A stretch of 64,000 bases of DNA from Erythrobacter sp. CCH5-A1 (lineage in GTDB: Bacteria; Pseudomonadota; Alphaproteobacteria; Sphingomonadales; Sphingomonadaceae). The position numbers were made by a program, and so were the translations under genes. The notes beneath the pieces were generated by a model. The model was given only the letters and a program-made list of their open reading frames with translations, made no database searches and was not told where the DNA came from. The stretch is taken from assembly GCF_001557115.1 (NCBI RefSeq), contig NZ_LSKQ01000231.1:99156-163155 (forward strand). Direction: 5' to 3'. Shown here piece after piece: positions 28,777 to 36,069 of this stretch (positions are counted from its first letter, which is position 1; each line of letters begins with the position of its first letter).

Positions 28777-29727
28777 CTACCTGACCCCCAGCTGCGCCGC
28801 CGCCTCGCGCAGACGTGCCGCATCACCCGGGTTCGCCTTCACCGCGGCATCGAGCGCTGCCTTCGCCTTGGCCGGTTCGCCCAGCGTCATGCGGCTGCGG
28901 ATCAGCATCACCCAGCCATCGAAGTTCTTCGGCTCCTTCGCCAGACGCGCCTCGAGCTGTTCGACCATGCCTTGGGCCATCTGGCGCTGCTCGCTGGGCT
29001 TCATCGCGCCAGCCGCGGCGATGTCCGCTGCCGTGGGCCCGCGCAGGGAGGCCGAGGCCTGATCGCCCGCCGCCGCGCCCGATCCCGGCGCGATCAGCGC
29101 GGGCTTGCGCTGCTTCTGCGCCGCGGCGATCCGGCCCGCGACCTCGATCTTGTTGATCTGCCCGACCTGTTCGATGGTCCGCACGAGGTCCGCTTCCCAC
29201 GGCGCGCCCTGCGGGCTGTCACCCAGCAGATCGAGCCACGCGGCGATCGCGCCCTCGTGGTCCTTGTCCAGGTCCTTCTTGGCGGCGAGGAAATAGCGCG
29301 CGCGCGGGTCCTCGGCATCGAGAGCCAGCGCCTTTTCGAAGGCCTGCAAGGCTTCCGGCGGGAGCGGGTCGCGCTTGCTTGCCAGCACCAGCGTTTCGCC
29401 GAGCGCTGACCACAGGACCGCCTCGTCCGGCGCGATGGCGAGCGCGCGGCGATAGGCGGCGGCGGCCTCCTCGTACTGGCCCCGGTTGAAATAGGCGAAG
29501 GCAAGATCGCCCCATGGGGCGGCATCCCCGCTCGATGCCTCGGCCGCGGCGCGCAGCGCCTCGATCGAGCCATCGCCGCCCGTCGCCGCCGCAGGCTCGC
29601 CCGCGCCGCGCGAACCCTGATAGATGTTGAACCCGATCGAGCCCGCCGCCAGCAGCAGGGCTGCCCCGAGCAAGATCCAGCCCGCCTTCGATGATCCGCC
29701 CTGAGGCAGCGTTTCGCCCTGTCCCAT
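28777..29727 (-). CDS. TPR protein resembling cytochrome c maturation factor CcmI/CycH
   Basis: 316 residues. One N-terminal membrane helix (about 17-36), then a periplasmic part with TPR units (DAAPWGDLAFAYFNRGQYEEAAAAYRRAL, VLWSALGETLVLASKRD, ALQAFEKALALDAEDPRARYFLA) and a C-terminal TPR (FDGWVMLIRSRMTLGEPAKAKAAL). Order and spacing resemble the C-terminal domain of E. coli CcmH and CcmI, which hold apocytochromes for heme ligation. The start at 29727 gives a short cytosolic end; 29763 is the alternative. No other ccm gene lies nearby. Instead it is divergent from an operon with a decaheme cytochrome, so it may be a dedicated chaperone for the multiheme proteins here. This last point is inference. 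Confidence 0.75.
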   Translation of the reverse strand: MGQGETLPQGGSSKAGWILLGAALLLAAGSIGFNIYQGSRGAGEPAAATGGDGSIEALRAAAEASSGDAAPWGDLAFAYFNRGQYEEAAAAYRRALAIAPDEAVLWSALGETLVLASKRDPLPPEALQAFEKALALDAEDPRARYFLAAKKDLDKDHEGAIAAWLDLLGDSPQGAPWEADLVRTIEQVGQINKIEVAGRIAAAQKQRKPALIAPGSGAAAGDQASASLRGPTAADIAAAGAMKPSEQRQMAQGMVEQLEARLAKEPKNFDGWVMLIRSRMTLGEPAKAKAALDAAVKANPGDAARLREAAAQLGVR

Positions 29728-29837
29728 GTGCGCATGGCTAGCACCCTGCGGCAGACGGGGCAATTCGCTCTGGCATCGGGGGCGCTTTTGGGTATGGTGC
29801 GGTGCAGGGGGCGATCTATCCGCGAGGGGGAGGATAG

Positions 29838-32375
29838 GTGGGCGAAATTTTCAAAGTCGCCATCATCGGTTCAGGCCCGGCAGGGCTGAGCGCTGCTGCG
29901 CGCGCCGCTGCGCTCGGGCTGCCCCATGTGCTGCTCGAGAAGACCGACCATCTCTCGGACACGATCTACAAGTACCAGAAGGGCAAGCACGTCATGGCGA
30001 CGCCCTCCAACCTGGTGCTGCGCTCGGACATCGATTTCGAGGCGGGCAAGCGCGAAGCCATTCTGGGAATCTGGGACGAGCAGATCGAAGGCCACAAGGT
30101 CAACGTGAAGTACCACGCCGAAGCCAAGGCGATCCGCGGTACAGGCGATCCGATCCCCGGCTCGGTCCAGCAGATCGTCACCCGCGCGCGCGATGGCACC
30201 AAGAGCGTGCGCGAACTCCAGCGCCATGCCGGGCCCTACGCCATCGAGCTGACCAGCGGCGAGACGGTGATGGCCGAGAACGTCGTCCTAGCCATCGGCA
30301 CGCAGGGCAATCCCAACCTGATGCGCTGCCCCGGCGCGGACCTGCCGCATGTGCAGTACCAGCTCGACGACCCGACCGAATATGTCGACGAGCATATCGT
30401 CATTGTCGGCACCGGCGATGCAGGGATCGAGAACGCGCGCGGCCTGGCCGAGGACCCGGCGCAGAGGAACACCGTCTCGATCCTCAACCGCGGCACCGAA
30501 TTCCCGACCGCCAAGGCCGCCAACGTCAGCGCGCTGATGGCCGATCACGAGGCGGGCAAGCTCACGATCCGCACCGAGAGCGAGACCAAGGCGATCGAGC
30601 CCGGCTGGATCACGCTGACCACCCGCGACGGGGAAATCCGCATCCCCTGCGACCGGATCATCGCGCGCATCGGCTCGGCCCCGCCGCGAGCGTTCGTCGA
30701 GGAATGCGGGATCGAGTTCACCAGCGAGGACCGCGGCGCCTTCCCGCGCCTCAGCCCGGTGTTCGAATCGACCGCCCCCGGCATCTTCGTGATCGGCGCG
30801 CTGGCGGGCTATCCGCTGATCAAGCATTGCATGAACCAGGGCCACGATGTCATCGAGTTCATCAACGGCAACACGGCGCTGAAGCCCGCCGACGAGCCGA
30901 TCATCGCGGCCAAGTTCGCGAATCTGCCGGGGAATCGCTCGACCGAGGAATGGCTCGAATTCCTGCGCGCCAATGTGTCGATCCTCAATGGCATGAACCC
31001 GCTCCAGATGCGCGAGTTCATGCTCGACAGCGAGGCCAAGTTCTATGGGCCCGGCGAGGTGATCTTCGAGCGCAACGCGCCCGGGTCATCACTGTTCGGG
31101 ATCGCCAGCGGTTCGGTCGCGGTCGAGGTGAACCCCGCCGATCCCTCGATCACCATCCCAATCGGGGCCGGATCGATCTTCGGCGAGGTCGGCCTCATTT
31201 CCGGCCGCCGCCGCGGGGCGACGATCCGTGCGGCCGAAGACACCATCGTCGTCGAAATCTCGCGCCTTGCGGCCTTGAAGCTGCAATCGCAGGTGCCCTC
31301 CGCCAAGACGGCGATCCAGCGCATCTCGATCGAGCGGCAGCTGCTCCAGATGTTCGGCTCCGGCCTCACCCCCAAGGACATCGCCCCGCTGGTGGAAGCG
31401 GCCCGCGTCGAGGAAAAGCGCGCGGGCGAGGTGGTCGTGACCGAAGGCGCGGACGACAAGGACATCTTCATCATCCGCCGCGGATCGATGATCGTCGAGA
31501 AGCAGCTCGGCGAAAAGCCGGTGTTCCTCTCCTACCTTCCCGCAGGCAGCTATTTCGGCGAGATGGCGGTGATCGACGGCTCGGCCCGTACCGCTACGGT
31601 CAAGGCGGCGATCAAGTCGGAAGTGATCCGCCTGCCGGGCGAAGGCTTTCTCGCGCTGCTCGAAAAGAACCCCGCCCTGCGCGAACGCGCACTGAAGGAC
31701 ATGGCGGGGCGCCGGGCGACCAATGCCTTCATCGAGAGCCGCAAGGACGAATTCTCGGGCGCGGTCGATCTCTATTCGCAGACCGCGCAGTTCCTCGTCG
31801 ACAACGGCATCGGCGAGGCGACCGACGTGCTGCTGATCGACGAGAAGCTGTGCATCGGCTGCGACAATTGCGAGAAGGCCTGCGCCGACAGCCATGACGG
31901 CCTCTCGCGCCTGGACCGCGAGGCGGGCAAGACCTACGCCCACCTCCATGTGCCGACCTCGTGCCGCCACTGCGAGCACCCGCATTGCATGGCCGATTGC
32001 CCGCCCAACGCGATCAAGCGCGGGCCCGACGGCGAGGTGTTCATCGACGAGACCTGCATCGGCTGCGGCAATTGCCAGAGGAACTGCCCCTACGGCGTGA
32101 TTCGCATGGACGCCAAGCCGCCGAAGAAGCCGAGCCTGCTGCAATGGATGCTGTTCGGCTCCGGCCCCGGCCCGGGCGAGGCGTCCTATTCGTGGCGCAA
32201 GAAGGCGGCGGAGAAAGAGGGCGGGCAGAAGGCCAAGCAGGCGATCAAGTGCGACATGTGCTCCGGCATCGACGGCGGCCCGGCCTGCGTGCGCGCCTGC
32301 CCCACGGGCGCGGCAATCCGCGTGTCCCCTGACAAGTTCCTGACCTTCGCCAAGCTCACCGAGGACGTCGAATGA
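29838..32375 (+). CDS. Flavoprotein fused to two cyclic-nucleotide domains and four 4Fe-4S motifs
   Basis: 845 residues, cytosolic. GTG start after AGGGGGAGGATAG. Order: FAD/NAD(P) two-dinucleotide-fold reductase (about 5-350; VAIIGSGPAGLSAA and IVIVGTGDAGIENA); cNMP domain 1 (about 390-478, FGEVGLISGRRRGAT); cNMP domain 2 (about 518-605, FGEMAVIDGSARTAT), both keeping the phosphate-cassette Arg; then a DmsB/HycB-like ferredoxin (about 670-825) with four Cys sets: CIGCDNCEKAC, CRHCEHPHCMADC, CIGCGNCQRNC, and CDMC with CVRAC. It should move electrons from NAD(P)H via FAD and Fe-S clusters, with cAMP-type ligands setting activity. Its stop overlaps the next start (ATGA), which encodes a b-type membrane protein. 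Confidence 0.88.
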   Translation: MGEIFKVAIIGSGPAGLSAAARAAALGLPHVLLEKTDHLSDTIYKYQKGKHVMATPSNLVLRSDIDFEAGKREAILGIWDEQIEGHKVNVKYHAEAKAIRGTGDPIPGSVQQIVTRARDGTKSVRELQRHAGPYAIELTSGETVMAENVVLAIGTQGNPNLMRCPGADLPHVQYQLDDPTEYVDEHIVIVGTGDAGIENARGLAEDPAQRNTVSILNRGTEFPTAKAANVSALMADHEAGKLTIRTESETKAIEPGWITLTTRDGEIRIPCDRIIARIGSAPPRAFVEECGIEFTSEDRGAFPRLSPVFESTAPGIFVIGALAGYPLIKHCMNQGHDVIEFINGNTALKPADEPIIAAKFANLPGNRSTEEWLEFLRANVSILNGMNPLQMREFMLDSEAKFYGPGEVIFERNAPGSSLFGIASGSVAVEVNPADPSITIPIGAGSIFGEVGLISGRRRGATIRAAEDTIVVEISRLAALKLQSQVPSAKTAIQRISIERQLLQMFGSGLTPKDIAPLVEAARVEEKRAGEVVVTEGADDKDIFIIRRGSMIVEKQLGEKPVFLSYLPAGSYFGEMAVIDGSARTATVKAAIKSEVIRLPGEGFLALLEKNPALRERALKDMAGRRATNAFIESRKDEFSGAVDLYSQTAQFLVDNGIGEATDVLLIDEKLCIGCDNCEKACADSHDGLSRLDREAGKTYAHLHVPTSCRHCEHPHCMADCPPNAIKRGPDGEVFIDETCIGCGNCQRNCPYGVIRMDAKPPKKPSLLQWMLFGSGPGPGEASYSWRKKAAEKEGGQKAKQAIKCDMCSGIDGGPACVRACPTGAAIRVSPDKFLTFAKLTEDVE

Positions 32376-33253
32376 TGGCGACGAAAGCGGGGGCCAAGAC
32401 CGGCGGCACGGGCCGCTTCTCGCAGGACGAGCAGCGGCGCAACAGCGACCATGTCAGCTTCCTGAAGCACAAGCGCTTCCGCTGGCTGTGGATCGCGCTG
32501 CTGCTTTCGGGCGCGAGCATTGCCGGATATCTGATGATCGACCACGACCCCCGCCCCAACGGGGGCACGTGGTACGGCTATACGCTGGGCACCATCGGCT
32601 TCGGCCTGATCCTGTGGCTCTCGCTGCTGGGCGTGAGGAAGCGGCGGATCAATCCCGGCGCGTGGAGTCTCAAGGCGTGGACCTCGGCACACGTCTATCT
32701 CGGCCTTGCGCTGATTGTTATCGGCACGCTCCACACCGGGTTCCAGATCGGGTGGAACGTCCACACGCTCGCCTATGTGCTGATGCTGCTGGTGATCGCG
32801 ACCGGCATCTACGGGGTGATCGTCTATGCCACCCTCCCCGCCAGCCTCAGCGCCAACCGCAAGGAAATGACCCGCGCGCAGATGCTCGACGCGCTGACCG
32901 CGATCGACCGGCAGCTCGAAAGCGCGGCGCAGCCGCTCGGGCGGGCCGAGGCTGATCTCGTGATCGCGGCGCTCGGCCAGGACGTGTTCTACGGCGGCGC
33001 ACTGGCGCGGCTGACCGGGAGCTACCCCGGCTGCAAGACCGTGCACGCGCTGCGGGGCATGGGCTCGGCTACCGAGGCCGAAGTGCGCGTGACCGCGCTG
33101 CTCGAGAAACGCCGCGAGCAGCTCGCCCAGATCCGCGGCGCGCTGCGCATCCGCGCAATGCTGGAAATCTGGCTGTTCGTCCACATTCCGCTCACCATCG
33201 CCCTCATCGCCGCGCTCACTGCGCACGTGATCAGCGTGTTCTACTACTGGTGA
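32372..33253 (+). CDS. Five-helix membrane protein, probable b-type cytochrome
   Basis: 293 residues. Helices at about 36-57, 67-88, 105-126, 131-152 and 265-290. Candidate heme-ligating His lie within or beside helices: H107, H121, H131, H271 and H285, a layout compatible with a diheme cytochrome b. Between helices 4 and 5 is a soluble domain of about 110 residues with a Cys (YPGCKTVHALRG). Start ATG overlaps the stop of the Fe-S flavoprotein gene, and the decaheme gene follows ten bases after. It is the natural membrane step between cytosolic Fe-S clusters and periplasmic hemes. I do not recognise a named family, so the heme content is inferred. Confidence 0.75.
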   Translation: MMATKAGAKTGGTGRFSQDEQRRNSDHVSFLKHKRFRWLWIALLLSGASIAGYLMIDHDPRPNGGTWYGYTLGTIGFGLILWLSLLGVRKRRINPGAWSLKAWTSAHVYLGLALIVIGTLHTGFQIGWNVHTLAYVLMLLVIATGIYGVIVYATLPASLSANRKEMTRAQMLDALTAIDRQLESAAQPLGRAEADLVIAALGQDVFYGGALARLTGSYPGCKTVHALRGMGSATEAEVRVTALLEKRREQLAQIRGALRIRAMLEIWLFVHIPLTIALIAALTAHVISVFYYW

Positions 33254-33263
33254 GGGGGCAGCG

Positions 33264-35054
33264 ATGGCATTCCTGATCCGCACCATCGACTTCACCGCTG
33301 CGGGCCGCGAGATCATCCGCGACCGCGTGCTCGACCAGACCCGCCTCACCGTGGGCCGCGCGGCAGAGTGCGACATCCACCTGCCCGACCTTGCGGTGGA
33401 GCAGCGCCATATCGGGATCGACCTTGCCGCCGATGGCACACTGGCGGTCACGTCGCTCGGCACGCTGGGCTTCGGGCTCGACGGGCGGGTGGTCAATGAG
33501 GCCACTATTGACCCGCGCACCGGAGGCGAGATCGCGCTGGGCGCGGCGCGGCTCGCCGTAGCGCGCGAGGGGGACGGCACGATCGCCATCACCATCCGCC
33601 AGGCCGTGGCCGACGAGGGCAAGATCGACGCCCTGCGCGGCTTCGCGCTCGCCTCCAAGTTGCCGTCCAAGCGCGCAATGAGCTGGATCTTCGCCAGTGC
33701 GATCATCCTGCTGCTGCTCGCCCTGCCGGTCGCCTCGCACCTGCTGCGCACGCCCGCCAAGCCCGATCCGACGGGTAAGACCCCGGGCGTTGTGCTAATG
33801 GACAGCGCGTGGTCGAGCGGCGAATTGTCGCTCAAGCATCACAGCCTCGAGAACAATTGCGAAAGCTGCCACGTCGCCGCCTTTGAAAGCGTACAGGACG
33901 AGACCTGCCTCTCGTGCCACAAGGACATCGGCGACCACGCGAAAAAGCCGCGCCTCGCCAAAGGCATGGCGCCGCTCTCCGAGGGCGATGCGCTCCAATG
34001 GAAGATCGCCGAGGGCCTCGGCAAGGAAGGGCCCTTGGGCTGCGTCGCCTGCCACTCCGAGCACGAGGGCCCGGTGCGTACGCAAGCGGGGAGCGAGGCC
34101 TTCTGCGGCGATTGCCACAAGGACCTGGGCACGCGCCTCACCGACACGCAGCTCACCGACGCGCATGATTTCGGCAAGACCCACCCGCAGTTCCGCCCGC
34201 TCTATTTCGCCAGCTTCGGGGCGGCCAAGCCGGTGCGGGCGGCGGCGGGATCGACACCGGTCGAGCGTTCGGGCCTCGTCTTCCCGCACGATGTCCACAT
34301 GAACCCGCGCGGCGGCGCGGCGCGGATGGCGGTCAGCCTTGCGCAGTATCGCGCGCCCCTTGAATGCAAGGACTGCCACGTCGCCACGCCCGACAAGGTC
34401 ACCTTCAAGCCGGTCGAGATGGAGCAGGCGTGCGAGGCGTGCCACAGCCTCGTCTCGGGCCGCACGCCGGGCGGCGGTTTCGGCAAGCTGCGCCACGGCA
34501 GCGTCAAGAACCTTGCCGAGGATCTCGCGCGGATCAGCACCGGTCCCCGCCCCGCGCTCGCGCCCGGCCGCCAGCGTCCGGGGCAACTGGGAAGCGCATC
34601 ACCCTATCGCGCCGATTTCGGCCGGCCAGTGCGGGCCTATATCGGGATTTCCAACGCGCTCTCGGTCGGGGGGGTGTGCACCGAATGCCACCTGCCCACC
34701 CGAGGGCCGACGGGGCAGGCCGATCTCATGCCGGTCAATTTTCCCGAGCGCTTCCTCACCAGCGGCTATTTCAGCCACGCCGCGCACAGCAAGCAAAAGT
34801 GCAGCGATTGCCACGCGGCCGACACCTCGAAGGCGGCGAGCGACCTCCTGATGCCCGACCTCAAGAGCTGCCGCGACTGCCATCTGGGCGCGACCGCGGT
34901 GAAGACCGCGAAGATCGTGCCGAGCGACTGCGCGATGTGCCACGCCTATCACGTGCCTTCGGGCCAATGGTCGCCCAAGGGTCCCGCCCCGCACTACAAG
35001 CCGCCGCCTGACAAATCTAAGGTTGCCACCAAGATCGCACAGGCTAGACCATAG
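33264..35054 (+). CDS. FHA domain - membrane helix - decaheme cytochrome c fusion
   Basis: 596 residues. N-terminal FHA domain (about 20-110) with TVGRAAECDIHLPDLAVEQRHIGI, in which GR and the polar pair of the phosphothreonine site are recognisable. A membrane helix follows at about 140-161, and then ten CxxCH motifs: CESCH (about 199), CLSCH, CVACH, CGDCH, CKDCH, CEACH, CTECH, CSDCH, CRDCH and CAMCH. The single helix puts FHA in the cytosol and all hemes in the periplasm. Many extra His give likely bis-His ligation, as in cytochrome c3/c7 or NapC-type multihemes. The fusion would let a phosphorylated cytosolic partner control a periplasmic electron carrier. Confidence 0.88.
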   Translation: MAFLIRTIDFTAAGREIIRDRVLDQTRLTVGRAAECDIHLPDLAVEQRHIGIDLAADGTLAVTSLGTLGFGLDGRVVNEATIDPRTGGEIALGAARLAVAREGDGTIAITIRQAVADEGKIDALRGFALASKLPSKRAMSWIFASAIILLLLALPVASHLLRTPAKPDPTGKTPGVVLMDSAWSSGELSLKHHSLENNCESCHVAAFESVQDETCLSCHKDIGDHAKKPRLAKGMAPLSEGDALQWKIAEGLGKEGPLGCVACHSEHEGPVRTQAGSEAFCGDCHKDLGTRLTDTQLTDAHDFGKTHPQFRPLYFASFGAAKPVRAAAGSTPVERSGLVFPHDVHMNPRGGAARMAVSLAQYRAPLECKDCHVATPDKVTFKPVEMEQACEACHSLVSGRTPGGGFGKLRHGSVKNLAEDLARISTGPRPALAPGRQRPGQLGSASPYRADFGRPVRAYIGISNALSVGGVCTECHLPTRGPTGQADLMPVNFPERFLTSGYFSHAAHSKQKCSDCHAADTSKAASDLLMPDLKSCRDCHLGATAVKTAKIVPSDCAMCHAYHVPSGQWSPKGPAPHYKPPPDKSKVATKIAQARP

Positions 35055-35056
35055 CA

Positions 35057-35944
35057 ATGGGCGGGGGCGCTTCTTCGACGGGCCAGGCGGTGCTGATCGC
35101 ACAGATGACCGACATTCACGTCGGCTTCGCCCCCGACGAACAGCCCGAAGAGCTCAACCTCACCCGCTTCCGCGCGACCCTGCAGCGGCTGGTCGAGGGG
35201 CCCAACCGCCCGGACTTTCTCGTGCTTTCCGGCGACATCACCGATCACGGCGACCGGGAAAGCTTCGCCAAGACCGCCGAGCTGCTCGCCGATTGCCCCG
35301 TTCCGGTCCTGCCGATGGTCGGCAACCATGACACCCGCGAAGAGCTTCTGGCAGCCTTCCCGCAGGTGATGCCGGCCGAGGGCGGATTCCTTCACTATGT
35401 CGTCGATACCGGGCTGGGGCTCAGGATCATCTGCCTCGACACGCTCGAGGACGGGCGCCACGGCGGGGCGTTCTGCGAAGCCCGCGCCCGCTGGCTGGCG
35501 GCGCGGCTCGCCGAGGCACCCGATACGCCGACGCTGATCTTCATGCACCACCCGCCGGTCGTCGCCGGGATCGACTGGATGGACCCCGCGCCGGACGAGG
35601 GCTGGATCACCCGGCTGCGCGCGGTGCTGGAGGGCCAGTCGCAGGTGCAGGCGATCCATTGCGGGCACCTCCACCGCCAGATCGTCACGCGCTTTGCCGG
35701 GATCCCGCTCGGCGTGACCCCCTCGGTTGCGCCGCTGGTGGCGATGGATCTCAATCCGATCGACAAGGATGTGCCCGACGACCGCGAGCTCATCACCACC
35801 GAACCGCCGACCTATGCGCTCCACCGCTGGGACGGCGAGGCGCTGGTGTCGCACTACGAGCGCGTCGGCGACTGGCAGGTGCTGGCGCGTTTCCACGCAG
35901 GCCTCCAGCCGATGATCGAGGGCATGTTCGCGGAGCGGGAGTAG
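35057..35944 (+). CDS. Metallophosphoesterase, CpdA-like cyclic-nucleotide phosphodiesterase
   Basis: 295 residues with a full class III phosphodiesterase metal site: QMTDIHVG, LSGDITDHGD, VGNHD, MHHPP and CGHLHR. There is no signal peptide, so it is cytosolic. The length and the motifs match CpdA/Icc, which hydrolyse 3',5'-cAMP. It starts two bases after the decaheme gene. A phosphodiesterase in the same operon as a protein with two cyclic-nucleotide domains, and 11 kb from a class III cyclase gene, suggests a local cAMP circuit. UDP-sugar or other phosphodiester substrates cannot be excluded by sequence. Confidence 0.85.
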   Translation: MGGGASSTGQAVLIAQMTDIHVGFAPDEQPEELNLTRFRATLQRLVEGPNRPDFLVLSGDITDHGDRESFAKTAELLADCPVPVLPMVGNHDTREELLAAFPQVMPAEGGFLHYVVDTGLGLRIICLDTLEDGRHGGAFCEARARWLAARLAEAPDTPTLIFMHHPPVVAGIDWMDPAPDEGWITRLRAVLEGQSQVQAIHCGHLHRQIVTRFAGIPLGVTPSVAPLVAMDLNPIDKDVPDDRELITTEPPTYALHRWDGEALVSHYERVGDWQVLARFHAGLQPMIEGMFAERE

Positions 35945-35957
35945 GATTGCACTACCC

Positions 35958-36059
35958 CGTCATTGCGAGCGAAGCGAAGCAATCCATGGACTGATGGCGC
36001 GCCAAGACGAAACGGCGGTCGATGGATTGCCGCGTCGCCTTCGGCTCCTCGCAATGACG
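35958..36059. repeat. Palindromic intergenic repeat (REP/MITE-like)
   Basis: A 102-base element between two convergent operons. Its outer arms CGTCATTGCGAG (35958-35969) and CTCGCAATGACG (36048-36059) are perfect inverted repeats. Inside, GCGAAGCGAAGCAATCCATGG and GATGGATTGCCGCGTC extend the symmetry imperfectly. Elements of this kind are found in many copies in sphingomonad genomes, nearly always between genes. It may act as a transcription end or mRNA stabiliser for both sides. Confidence 0.75.
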
Positions 36060-36069
36060 AGGTGAAACT

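Noticed and set aside
29727-29838. CRP-type site (TGTGA-N6-TCACA) upstream of the Fe-S flavoprotein operon
   Set aside because: Searched for because of the cAMP theme. Only a short CCATGTGCGCATGG dyad is present, without the CRP consensus.
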